NCBI GenBank assembly: GCA_017459315.1
Contig: JAFUDD010000457.1
Location: 1-12,090 of the forward strand
Origin: Clostridia bacterium
GTDB lineage: Bacteria > Bacillota_A > Clostridia > Christensenellales > CAG-138
Direction of reading: 5' to 3'
Length of the DNA: 12,090 nt
Each line of letters starts with the position of its first letter. Within the stretch, counting starts at the first letter, position 1. Positions 5,844 to 12,090 of this stretch are shown here, in pieces. The notes beneath the pieces were generated by a model. It made no database searches. It had not been told where the DNA came from and saw only the letters and a program-made list of their open reading frames with translations. Made by a program: the position numbers and the translations under genes.

Positions 5844-6362
5844 TCAAAATTGCTTGGTGATCGTCATATTGACCGAGCCGGCCAGCACACCGATTTTGAT
5901 TTCGTCGGCAAGGCGCTTCAAAATGGACTGGTCAAAGCCGTCCCATTGCCGTTCATGCGGAAGGCTCTCCATCGGGTTTCCATGAAAATCGAATCCGATG
6001 CCGTCGGCTTCGGTGCTCAGCGCGACCTCGAACGCGTTCACGAGCAAGCCGATAAAGCTGTGCGCCGCCTCGTTTTTGCCGGAGCTCGACGCGCTGATCA
6101 GCTGATACCGCTTGATCGCGTCCATCTTGGTCTTGGCCGAAAGGTGCAGAGTAACGCGGCGATCCTCCGCTTCCGCCCAATACTGCGCCGAGAACGTCCC
6201 CGTAATGCTGCGCACCATGCTCATCAGCTCCTCGGCCAGCAGCCGCAGATGCAGCTGATCCTTGGGCGAAAGAGCGAGGCAGCAGCCGAGCTGCTCCGTG
6301 CTTTTCAGAACCTCGGCAAGGCCTGTGCCTTGGTTGTCTACCGCAATGCTGTCGGTTTTCAT
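5844..6362 (-). CDS. Uncharacterised protein, paralog of its upstream neighbour
   Basis: A 172-residue soluble protein with no signal peptide or membrane segment. It is clearly homologous to the product of the gene just upstream. Shared blocks are the MKTD start, LRLLAEELMSMVRSITG (about 39-55), LHLSAKTKMD (about 72-81), SASSSGKNEAAHSFIG (about 89-104) and the C-terminal LKRLADEIKI. The EE-containing helix followed by alternating beta-like segments is faintly like the histidine-kinase-type ATPase fold of anti-sigma factors. The ATP-binding glycine boxes are not evident, so this is only a guess. The ATG at 6362 overlaps the neighbour's stop as ATGA, with GGAGG 7 bases upstream. I do not recognise its function. 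Confidence 0.85.
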   Translation of the reverse strand: MKTDSIAVDNQGTGLAEVLKSTEQLGCCLALSPKDQLHLRLLAEELMSMVRSITGTFSAQYWAEAEDRRVTLHLSAKTKMDAIKRYQLISASSSGKNEAAHSFIGLLVNAFEVALSTEADGIGFDFHGNPMESLPHERQWDGFDQSILKRLADEIKIGVLAGSVNMTITKQF

Positions 6363-6994
6363 GCATCCGCCTCCGGTGCGAACCGCTTGAAAATCACCAT
6401 CTCGACGGCGTTGCCGTTGATGGAAATGCGGATCTCGTCGGCGAGTCGCGCCACGATGGACTTTTCAAGCTCGTCCCATGCGTCTGCGGCTTCTTCGCCG
6501 TTGGCCGCGATGGTTTCCTTATAGTTTTGCAGCGACCAGCTGCCGATAGCCGTGTGCAGTCCGACGCCGACCGGCGCGTCGAACGCGCCCGAATCCGTAT
6601 GCACAAAGCCGTAGTCATACACGCTCGGCTCATGCGCAAAGACCGGCTCGGACATCTGCGTGACAAGATCCCACAGCTTGCCCATAAAGCCCTTGGCGAC
6701 TTCGTTTTTTCCGCTCGTCGAGGCCTTCAAAAGCGCCTCGCGCTTATCTGCGTCCATCCGCGTCAGCGTGGAAAGATGCAGCTCGAAGTCCTTGCCTTTG
6801 GACTCGATCCAAAAATCCGCCTTCGCTTCGCCGACGATGGAGCGCAGCATGCCGGTCATTTCCTCGGCCAGCAGCTGCAGCCGCATGGCTTGCTTCTTTG
6901 TCAGATCCCGATATCGGGCAACTGCTTCGGTTTGCCGCAGCGCCTGCGCAAAGCTCTCCTCACTGCCGTCGATCAAAATAACATCCGTTTTCAT
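6359..6994 (-). CDS. Uncharacterised protein, first of a tandem paralog pair
   Basis: A 211-residue soluble protein related to the product of the following gene. Matching blocks are LQLLAEEMTGMLRSIVG (about 39-55), LHLSTLTRMD (about 72-81), KASTSGKNEVAKGFMG (about 89-104) and IVARLADEIRI near the C-terminus. It differs by about 40 extra residues before the C-terminal block (roughly 120-178, including YDYGFVHTDSG and a Trp-containing stretch). The start at 6994 is taken because the paralog begins with the same MKTD and because GGGAG lies 8 bases upstream. Upstream in-frame codons reach through the promoter and are rejected. The pair is co-transcribed from the promoter at 7053-7081. Function unknown. 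Confidence 0.85.
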   Translation of the reverse strand: MKTDVILIDGSEESFAQALRQTEAVARYRDLTKKQAMRLQLLAEEMTGMLRSIVGEAKADFWIESKGKDFELHLSTLTRMDADKREALLKASTSGKNEVAKGFMGKLWDLVTQMSEPVFAHEPSVYDYGFVHTDSGAFDAPVGVGLHTAIGSWSLQNYKETIAANGEEAADAWDELEKSIVARLADEIRISINGNAVEMVIFKRFAPEADA

Positions 6995-7015
6995 GATGGA
7001 TTCTCCCGTCTGCCC

Positions 7016-7036
7016 GTGCAAGATACGGTTTTGCAC
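7016..7036. repeat. Inverted repeat in the leader of the paralog pair
   Basis: GTGCAA (7016-7021) and TTGCAC (7031-7036) form a perfect 6-bp inverted repeat with a 9-base centre. It lies between the predicted -10 box (7053-7058) and the start codon at 6994, so it could be a repressor operator or a leader hairpin. Its short length leaves chance possible. Confidence 0.3.
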
Positions 7037-7052
7037 AAGCTGTATTATAAGC

Positions 7053-7081
7053 AGTATAGCAAAATTCGCCGGGTTTTTCAA
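7053..7081 (-). promoter_or_regulatory. Promoter of the tandem paralog genes
   Basis: On the minus strand TTGAAA (7076-7081) and TATACT (7053-7058) are separated by 17 bases, each matching consensus at five of six. A second TATAAT-like stretch lies slightly downstream (7043-7048). The promoter diverges from that of the mechanosensitive channel gene, about 65 bases away. Confidence 0.7.
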
Positions 7082-7145
7082 TACCGCGGCGCAAAACAAC
7101 GCACAACGGCGGAAAAACGGGCAGCGCATTTTCGAAAATTCGGTA

Positions 7146-7174
7146 GTGACTTTTGGCGCGGGATATTGTATGCT
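7146..7174 (+). promoter_or_regulatory. Probable promoter of the MscS-family gene
   Basis: GTGACT (7146-7151) and TATGCT (7169-7174) are 17 bases apart, each matching consensus at four of six positions. It lies 43 bases before the start codon and is the best candidate in the divergent intergenic region. It is weaker than the opposing promoter. Confidence 0.4.
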
Positions 7175-7217
7175 GAAAGATAGATGGGCGGCGCAGCTGC
7201 CGAGAAGGAGAAACGGT

Positions 7218-8063
7218 ATGCCTAACATGGTATTTGATACGGTGCCGAGCAGCGACGAGGCGCTGCAGGAATTTGTGGATTCGGTCGAAAGTCTCGGTCT
7301 AAAGCAATGGCTGATCGGGATCGGCCTCTTTTTGCTGCTGCTGATCGTGACGCATTTTCTCATGCGCCTCTTTACCAAGCGGCTCGATAAGTCCGAGCGC
7401 ATCAGCAAGTCGCTGCATACCGTGCTTGTCACGGTGGTGCGGTTCGCGCTGATTTTGGCAAGCATTCTGATTGCAAGCAACGCCGTCGGCATTTCCCTGT
7501 CGGGCGTGCTCGTTCTGTTCGGCGTGCTCGGTGCGGCGGTCACGCTTGCGGCGCAGGGCATCCTCAGCAACATTGCGGGCTGCATCATTCTGCTGTCCGG
7601 CCGGATGTTCGAGGTGGACGACTATATCGAAACGCCGTCCGGCTCCGTCACGGTCAAGGAGATCAACCTTCTGAACACAAAGCTGCTGAGCTACGAGGGC
7701 GCAACGATCTATATTCCGAATTCCGTTCTCTATACCGAGCCGGTCACGAACCAGTCCGCGTATAAAAAGCGCCGCGCCAACATCACATTCCGCATCTCGA
7801 ATGCCTACGGTCCAGACGCCGTGCGCGAGGCCGCGATGGAGGCCACGACAAAGATACCTTACATCCTCGACGATCCCGCACCGCTGCTTGTCGTGTCCGG
7901 CTACTCCGCGGGCCACGTCAACTATACGCTGCTGTCGTGGGCAACCGCGGACAACTATTGGCCGATGCGCAACGGTCTGACCGAGCAGCTGTACGCTTCG
8001 TTCAAGGAGCACGGCATCGCTATGACGAACGAAAACTTTTCAATTGTCGTGCAGGATGCGTAA
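7218..8063 (+). CDS. MscS-family small-conductance mechanosensitive channel
   Basis: A 281-residue integral membrane protein, close to the 286 residues of E. coli MscS. It opens under membrane tension to release solutes on hypo-osmotic shock. Three hydrophobic segments are visible at about 31-51, 67-88 and 92-126. The last is the Gly/Ala-rich pore helix containing GVLGAAVTLAAQGILSNIAG. Then comes the conserved beta domain with FEVDDYIETPSGSVTVKEI and the typical YIPNSVLYTEPVTNQS, followed by the alpha-beta C-terminal domain. The ATG at 7218 is supported by AAGGAG 7 bases upstream; the open frame continues upstream but crosses the promoter. It is a single-gene unit with its own terminator. Confidence 0.92.
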   Translation: MPNMVFDTVPSSDEALQEFVDSVESLGLKQWLIGIGLFLLLLIVTHFLMRLFTKRLDKSERISKSLHTVLVTVVRFALILASILIASNAVGISLSGVLVLFGVLGAAVTLAAQGILSNIAGCIILLSGRMFEVDDYIETPSGSVTVKEINLLNTKLLSYEGATIYIPNSVLYTEPVTNQSAYKKRRANITFRISNAYGPDAVREAAMEATTKIPYILDDPAPLLVVSGYSAGHVNYTLLSWATADNYWPMRNGLTEQLYASFKEHGIAMTNENFSIVVQDA

Positions 8064-8080
8064 ATTGCATTGATAACGAA

Positions 8081-8110
8081 CAGCACCGAATCGCTTCGGT
8101 GCTGTGTTTT
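8081..8110 (+). terminator. Terminator after the MscS-family gene
   Basis: CAGCACCGAA (8081-8090) and TTCGGTGCTG (8095-8104) make a perfect 10-bp stem with a TCGC tetraloop, followed by TGTTTT. The flanking ATAACGAA and TTCGTTAT are also complementary. It lies between convergent genes and may stop transcription from the toxin gene on the other strand too, though the T-run on that side is poor. Confidence 0.8.
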
Positions 8111-8112
8111 CG

Positions 8113-8514
8113 TTATAAGAGAAATCTTCTGCAAAACTCAGCAGCGGTAATAATCTCAATCGAATCGTATTGCTTCAAAACAAGCAAGTCTTTATCGCCG
8201 CTCACAATGTAGAGTGACTGGGAATCGACAGCACATTCCAAGAACATATCATCCGCCGGATCGCGTGAGGCATGGATCTCGGAGGTCGTTTCAATCATAC
8301 GGAGCTTTTGGATGAACGGAGAAAGAACGGATGGCGACAATCGCCCTTGCTTTCGCATGATCATCTCTTCCACGACCCGTTGATATTCTTCTACAATCTC
8401 TGCCGATGCAAATGCCGTTACGCTGCGACTTGCAACAGCTTCCAAGACTAATCGCGGCGCGCCACCGAAAAAAGTTCCGGAAATAACGACATTGGTATCA
8501 ATCACAATGTTCAT
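8113..8514 (-). CDS. PIN-domain toxin of a toxin-antitoxin pair
   Basis: A 133-residue PIN-domain protein, likely a Mg2+-dependent ribonuclease that cleaves RNA when its antitoxin is lost. The acidic active-site residues expected of the fold are visible: D6 in VIDTNV, E42/E43 in EIVEEYQRV, D85/D88/D89 in RDPADDMFLECA, and D107/D109 in SGDKDLL. The DPADDMFLECA and SGDKDLL pattern is that of the 'putative toxin component, PIN family' group. The ATG at 8514 overlaps the antitoxin stop as ATGA. All catalytic residues are intact, so the toxin is probably active. Its exact target RNA cannot be read from the sequence. Confidence 0.88.
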   Translation of the reverse strand: MNIVIDTNVVISGTFFGGAPRLVLEAVASRSVTAFASAEIVEEYQRVVEEMIMRKQGRLSPSVLSPFIQKLRMIETTSEIHASRDPADDMFLECAVDSQSLYIVSGDKDLLVLKQYDSIEIITAAEFCRRFLL

Positions 8515-8777
8515 TTCTGCTTTTTCTCCCGCACCGAACGGATGACATCTTCCACATCGTCCTCCGTATAGCCGACGGATGCCGCCCAAGCCTGCGCTTC
8601 ATCCAGCTTTGCTTTGAAATCATCTTCATCCGGAAGATGGAGTACCTTCAGCATGATAAAATCGTCTGAGGTGTAGGCAGCAAGATGGGAGCCGGGTTCG
8701 ATGGAAAGGCTTTTCCGCATGGAAGCCGGAAGAACCACTTGCCCCTTGGAGGACACAGTCAGTACATCAATAGCCAT
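8511..8777 (-). CDS. AbrB/MazE-type antitoxin
   Basis: An 88-residue protein with an N-terminal swapped-hairpin AbrB (SpoVT) DNA-binding domain. The hallmark VSSKGQVVLPASMRKSLSI (8-26) is followed by GSHLAAYTSDDFIMLK. The acidic C-terminal part (about 48-88, EDDFKAKLDEAQAWAASVGYTEDDVEDVI) is expected to wrap around the toxin. Such antitoxins neutralise the partner and repress their own promoter. The ATG at 8777 has AAGGAGG 8 bases upstream, and the gene overlaps the toxin gene by four bases. A perfect palindrome just upstream is a plausible binding site. Confidence 0.9.
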   Translation of the reverse strand: MAIDVLTVSSKGQVVLPASMRKSLSIEPGSHLAAYTSDDFIMLKVLHLPDEDDFKAKLDEAQAWAASVGYTEDDVEDVIRSVREKKQK

Positions 8778-8793
8778 CGCATAGACCTCCTTC

Positions 8794-8841
8794 GTAAGAA
8801 TTTCTTACTTATAGTATATGCAAACGAAGACGAAAATGCAA
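8794..8841 (-). promoter_or_regulatory. Antitoxin-toxin promoter with palindromic operator
   Basis: On the minus strand TATACT (8813-8818) is preceded after 17 bases by a weak -35 TTGCAT (8836-8841). Between the -10 box and the ribosome binding site lies GTAAGAA-T-TTCTTAC (8794-8808), a perfect 7-bp inverted repeat around one base. It covers or directly follows the expected start of transcription. That position suits an operator through which the antitoxin, alone or with the toxin, represses the operon. Confidence 0.6.
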
Positions 8842-8867
8842 GCAGAATCTGAAAAATGCGGGGAAAT

Positions 8868-9941
8868 TTACGGCGCCGGGGTGCCGTAGACGGCGTGATA
8901 GGGGTTGTCCGGGTGCGGGTCGGTCGGGTCCCAGCCGTAGCCGTTCTTGTCGGTGTACGGCTCTTCCCAGATCACGGCAGGCGGCTTTTCGGGCGTCGGG
9001 CCGACGGCCTTGGTGACGAGCACGGTTACGGAACGGTTTTCGGTCAGCTCATAGATCCACTTTGCGTCGCGCACGGTCATACGAACACAGCCGTCGGAGG
9101 CGACGGTGCCTAACTTTTCGTATTTTTTCATGTTCGTCATGCGGTGGCCGAGCTCGCTGTCGCGTCCGGCTTCGGCGCTGATCGGAACCGAATGAAACAG
9201 GTGATGCGGCCGGAACCGGCACGCATAGAGCCCGTAGCACGGTGTTTCCTCGGTGCCGAGCAGCTTATAGGCATAGCGGTCATAGATCGCAAACTCCGCG
9301 GTCGGGGTATCGTGCTTGGCGCGCCCGGATGAGCAGATCATTACGCGCTCCTGAATCCATTCGCCGTCTTCCGAGCGAAACGCGACGACGCTCTGCGACG
9401 GCAAAAACACCGCAAGCATCCACTTGTCGTTTTCGGCGGGCGCTTTATCGGGCGTATACATCGGCAGCATACAGGCGCGAGTCAGCGCCTCGGCGCCCGG
9501 CACGACCGTGCCGCTTTCGTCGCAGGGGTAATAGGCCGGGTCGGCGTCGCCGAAGCGACCGTAGATCACGTAAGCGCCGGTCGCAGTCTCGCGCAGCATC
9601 GACGTTTTCGGGCCGCGCTCATAGCCTTTGCGCGGGCGCAGCTCGGATCGCAGCGTCATCGCCGTAAACGGCGGAGGCGTGGGCGTCGGTTCGGGGGTCG
9701 GCGTGGGAACGGGCGTCGGCGTGGGAACCGGCGACGGGGAAGGGGTCGGCGTCGGGGTCGGCGGCACGGCAGTCAGCTCGACTACGACAGCGGGCAGCGC
9801 AGTAGCGACAACGTCGATCTTCGGTTCCGTCACGGCAATGGACGGCGCTTCGGTCGGCGTCACGACCTTGATCGCGGGCGCAGGCGCCGCACAGCCGCAC
9901 AGCAGCATAAGACTGAAAAAGAGCAACAAAAAGCATTTCAT
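8868..9941 (-). CDS. Lipoprotein L,D-transpeptidase (YkuD domain) with Thr/Pro stalk
   Basis: A 357-residue exported enzyme predicted to cross-link or remodel peptidoglycan through L,D-peptide bonds. Residues 1-17 form a lipoprotein signal with the lipobox LLCGC, so C17 should be lipidated and the protein anchored to the outer face of the membrane. Residues 60-91 are almost purely Thr/Pro with some Ser and Val, a flexible stalk into the wall. The catalytic YkuD domain follows (about 173-311). It includes FHSVPIS (249-255) and the active-site motif ASDGCVRM (281-288) with nucleophile C285 and R287. The C-terminus (315-357) is Pro- and Trp-containing. The ATG at 9941 is chosen because it begins the signal peptide; GAGG lies about 10 bases upstream. 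Single-gene unit; no clear terminator seen. Confidence 0.9.
   Translation of the reverse strand: MKCFLLLFFSLMLLCGCAAPAPAIKVVTPTEAPSIAVTEPKIDVVATALPAVVVELTAVPPTPTPTPSPSPVPTPTPVPTPTPEPTPTPPPFTAMTLRSELRPRKGYERGPKTSMLRETATGAYVIYGRFGDADPAYYPCDESGTVVPGAEALTRACMLPMYTPDKAPAENDKWMLAVFLPSQSVVAFRSEDGEWIQERVMICSSGRAKHDTPTAEFAIYDRYAYKLLGTEETPCYGLYACRFRPHHLFHSVPISAEAGRDSELGHRMTNMKKYEKLGTVASDGCVRMTVRDAKWIYELTENRSVTVLVTKAVGPTPEKPPAVIWEEPYTDKNGYGWDPTDPHPDNPYHAVYGTPAP
9671..9765. repeat. Degenerate GC-rich repeats coding the Thr/Pro stalk
   Basis: A run of GTCGGCGTGGGAAC-like units, read on the opposite strand as Thr-Pro codons, lies inside the L,D-transpeptidase gene. The repeats keep the frame. Their length probably varies by slippage between strains, which would change the reach of the enzyme from the membrane. 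Confidence 0.7.
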
Positions 9942-9988
9942 ATCGAAAACCTCACAGCAGAGGATGGGAATATTTTCCTTCCTAATAC

Positions 9989-10017
9989 AGCATAGCATGG
10001 CGGCAGGGGCCAGGCAA
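9989..10017 (-). promoter_or_regulatory. Probable promoter of the L,D-transpeptidase gene
   Basis: On the minus strand TTGCCT (10012-10017) and TATGCT (9989-9994) are 17 bases apart, each matching consensus at four of six. It gives a leader of about 40 bases and diverges from the iron-transporter promoter. Confidence 0.45.
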
Positions 10018-10064
10018 GGAAACTTTTTGTGACAAGCCATGCGTGCAATTCCGCGCTGTTTGCG

Positions 10065-10093
10065 TTGACTAACCCGTACGTACAAACTATGAT
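10065..10093 (+). promoter_or_regulatory. Promoter of the FeoA-FeoB gene
   Basis: TTGACT (10065-10070) and TATGAT (10088-10093) are separated by exactly 17 bases, each matching consensus at five of six. The spacer contains the 8-base palindrome GTACGTAC (10075-10082), and GTTTG (10058-10062) with CAAAC (10083-10087) brackets the -35 region. These could be part of a metalloregulator operator, but I see no clear Fur or DtxR consensus. Confidence 0.65.
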
Positions 10094-10137
10094 GCTGTTG
10101 GGGAATAGACACTTCTAGCGGAAGGATATTTGCACAG

Positions 10138-12090
10138 ATGCGATTGAAGGAATTGAAGATCGGACAAAGCGCGCGGATCACCGAGGTTGGCGGCGAAGGG
10201 GCGCTCCGACAGCATTTTTTGGATATGGGCATGATCCCGGGAACCGAGGTCACGCTGATCAAGTTCGCCCCGATGGGCGACCCGATGGAGCTGATGCTGC
10301 ACGGCTATGAGCTGACGCTGCGCCTTGCCGATGCGGAAAAGATCGGCATAGAGCCTTGCGAAGCAAAGCCGAAGCCGGGCAAGACGGCGCATACGCCGCA
10401 TGTGAGCTTTCACCCCGGCCTCGGCGAGGGCGGCAAGTTTCATCCCAAGGGCAGCGGCGATCCGCTGCCGGAGGGGACGACGCTGACGTTTGCTCTGGTC
10501 GGCAACCAGAACAGCGGCAAAACGACGCTGTTCAATCAGCTGACCGGCGCGAATCAGCATGTCGGCAATTTTCCCGGCGTTACGGTGGATCGCAAGGACG
10601 GGCAGATCAAGGGCCATCCGAATACGCTTGTGACCGACCTGCCCGGCATCTACTCGATGTCGCCGTATTCGCCGGAGGAAATCGTTTCCAGAAACTTTGT
10701 GCTCAAGGAGAAGCCGACCGCGATCATCAATATCGTGGACGCAACGAACATCGAGCGCAACCTGTACCTTACGATGCAGCTGCTGGAAATGAACGTTCCG
10801 ATGGTCGTGGCGCTGAACATGATGGACGAGGTCACCAGTAACGGCGGCAGCGTGGATATCAACGCCATGGAAAAGCTGCTCGGCGTGCCGGTCGTGGCCA
10901 TTTCGGCAGCGAAGAACCAGGGCGTGCATGAGCTGATCGACCATGCGCTGCATATCGCAAAATATCAGGAGCGTCCGTTACGGCAGGACTTTTGCGACGA
11001 AACGCAGAACGGCGGCGCGGTGCACCGCTGCCTGCACGGCATTGCGCACCTCATTGAGGATCACGCGAAAGCGGCGGGGCTGCCTGTGCGGTTTGCGGTA
11101 AGCAAGCTGATCGAGGGCGACGCCTTGATCGAACAGCAGCTGGCACTTGATCCGAATGAAACCGAAATGACCGAGCACATCATTCTGCAGATGGAGAAGG
11201 AGCGCGGCCTCGACCGCAGCGCGGCGATTGCGGACATGCGCTTTGCGTTCATCGCCAAGGTGGCCGAAGCGGCGGTGCGAAAGCCGCAGCAGAGCAAGGA
11301 ACGCTTGCGGAGCGAACGCATCGACCGGATCTTGACCGGAAAATACACGGCGATCCCGGCGTTCATTCTGATCATGGGGCTGATCTTCTTCCTGTCCTTC
11401 AATGTGATCGGCGCGTTTTTGCAGGATCTTTTGGATCAGGGAATCACGGCGCTGTCGGGCGTCGTCGATACGGCGCTGACGAACGCGGGCGTCAACGCGG
11501 CGCTGCACAGCCTGATCACGAACGGCCTGTTCACCGGCGTCGGCAGCGTATTGAGCTTTTTGCCGATCATTGTGACGATGTTCTTTTTCCTGTCGATTCT
11601 GGAGGACAGCGGCTATATCGCGCGCGTCGCATTCGTGATGGACAAGCTGCTGCGAAAGATCGGCCTTTCCGGGCGCAGCATTGTGCCGATGCTGATCGGC
11701 TTCGGCTGCACGGTGCCGGCGGTGATGGCGACGCGAACGCTCCCGAGCGAGCGCGACCGCCGCATGACGATCCTGCTGACGCCGTTTATGAGCTGCTCGG
11801 CCAAGGTGCCGATCTATGGCTTCTTTGTCGCCGCGTTCTTCCCGCAGTACGGCTGGCTGATCATGGTCGGGCTGTATGTGCTCGGGATTCTGCTCGGCAT
11901 CCTTGCGGCATTTCTGTATAAGGGTACGCTGTTTCGCGGCGAGGTCGTGCCGTTTGTCATGGAGCTGCCGAACTACCGTCTGCCCGGCATGACGAACGTC
12001 GTGCGGCTGCTGTGGGAAAAGGCAAAGGACTTTTTGCAGCGCGCGTTTTCGGTGATTTTGATTGCCACAATCGTGGTGTGGTTCCTGCAA
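10138..12090 (+). CDS. feoB: FeoA-FeoB fusion, ferrous iron transporter (3' end outside window)
   Basis: The frame is open from the ATG at 10138 to the right edge (651 codons). Residues 1-75 form a FeoA-like SH3 domain (LKELKIGQSARI, LDMGMIPGTEV). A linker at 76-115 carries histidines 85, 88, 92 and 102. The GTPase domain follows: G1 GNQNSGKT (122-129), G2 PGVTV (146-150), G3 DLPG (167-170), G4 NMMD (227-230) and G5 SAA (256-258). The membrane part begins near residue 400 and contains the gate motif GFGCTVPAVMATRTL with the conserved Cys, and later PFMSCSAKVPIYGFF. The protein imports Fe2+ across the inner membrane. A weak AAGGA site lies 11 bases upstream of the ATG, and an in-frame stop closes the frame further upstream, so this is the only ATG start. 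The C-terminal part is missing. Confidence 0.93.
   Translation, partial: MRLKELKIGQSARITEVGGEGALRQHFLDMGMIPGTEVTLIKFAPMGDPMELMLHGYELTLRLADAEKIGIEPCEAKPKPGKTAHTPHVSFHPGLGEGGKFHPKGSGDPLPEGTTLTFALVGNQNSGKTTLFNQLTGANQHVGNFPGVTVDRKDGQIKGHPNTLVTDLPGIYSMSPYSPEEIVSRNFVLKEKPTAIINIVDATNIERNLYLTMQLLEMNVPMVVALNMMDEVTSNGGSVDINAMEKLLGVPVVAISAAKNQGVHELIDHALHIAKYQERPLRQDFCDETQNGGAVHRCLHGIAHLIEDHAKAAGLPVRFAVSKLIEGDALIEQQLALDPNETEMTEHIILQMEKERGLDRSAAIADMRFAFIAKVAEAAVRKPQQSKERLRSERIDRILTGKYTAIPAFILIMGLIFFLSFNVIGAFLQDLLDQGITALSGVVDTALTNAGVNAALHSLITNGLFTGVGSVLSFLPIIVTMFFFLSILEDSGYIARVAFVMDKLLRKIGLSGRSIVPMLIGFGCTVPAVMATRTLPSERDRRMTILLTPFMSCSAKVPIYGFFVAAFFPQYGWLIMVGLYVLGILLGILAAFLYKGTLFRGEVVPFVMELPNYRLPGMTNVVRLLWEKAKDFLQRAFSVILIATIVVWFLQ

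Noticed and set aside
6660..7217. Upstream extension of the MscS-family frame
   Set aside because: It runs antisense to the paralog gene and through both divergent promoters; the ATG at 7218 has a good ribosome binding site and fits the family length.
8041..8112. Small regulatory RNA formed by the hairpin after the MscS-family gene
   Set aside because: The hairpin with TGTTTT is fully explained as a terminator, and no independent promoter precedes it.
9942..10262. N-terminal extension of the L,D-transpeptidase frame
   Set aside because: The lipoprotein signal peptide begins at 9941, and the extension crosses two promoters and overlaps the start of the FeoA-FeoB gene.
10087..12090. Minus-strand open frames opposite the FeoA-FeoB gene (10087-10953 and 10978-12090)
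   Set aside because: The plus-strand frame carries all GTPase and gate motifs; the opposite frames are His/Arg/Gln-rich and lack motifs and ribosome binding sites.
1..12090. tRNA genes, CRISPR arrays, insertion sequences
   Set aside because: No cloverleaf with a GTTCGA-type T-loop, no regularly spaced direct repeats with spacers and no transposase frame were seen.

Overview
The window looks like chromosomal DNA of a moderately GC-rich member of the Firmicutes, class Clostridia, probably an anaerobe. The reasons are the class 1B dihydroorotate dehydrogenase pair PyrK/PyrDB, strong AGGAGG-type ribosome binding sites, consensus sigma-A promoters with 17-base spacers, and a FeoA-FeoB fusion. I see no rRNA, tRNA, CRISPR array, insertion sequence or complete prophage. 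The genus cannot be read from the sequence alone.

Layout. (1) 1-874 has no sizeable gene. It holds a promoter firing leftward out of the window (108-136). It also holds a possible rightward mini-transcription unit: promoter 274-302, a leader of alternative GC-rich hairpins, a 20-codon ORF with an AGGAGG site at 448-510, and a terminator at 666-699. A TGACTACA direct repeat beside a short inverted repeat (581-627) may be a scar of an integrated element. (2) 875-5364, minus strand, is one tightly packed operon in transcription order: an SLC1-type cation symporter, pyrK, pyrD, pyrF, pyrE. It starts from a perfect TTGACA-N17-TATAAT promoter and ends at a terminator at 805-847. The three steps encoded lead from dihydroorotate to UMP; carAB, pyrB and pyrC are not in this operon. 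The transporter lacks the arginine that binds acidic side chains in aspartate carriers. The operon leader contains three copies of an 8-base element that can form mutually exclusive hairpins. (3) 5426-5814 is a monocistronic small membrane protein with its own promoter and terminator. (4) 5844-7081 encodes two tandem paralogous proteins of unrecognised function. (5) 7146-8110 is a divergently transcribed MscS-family channel with a terminator. (6) 8113-8841, minus strand, is an AbrB-type antitoxin and PIN-domain toxin pair with a perfect palindrome at its promoter. (7) 8868-10017, minus strand, is a lipoprotein L,D-transpeptidase with a Thr/Pro-rich stalk. (8) 10065 to the right edge is a FeoA-FeoB fusion for ferrous iron uptake, cut by the window end.

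The best leads are the transporter-pyrKDFE operon, which suggests uptake of a pyrimidine precursor or related compound, and its alternative-hairpin leader. The structured leader with a mini-ORF at 274-699 is next. Everything else belongs to known families, apart from the tandem paralogs, whose function I do not recognise.
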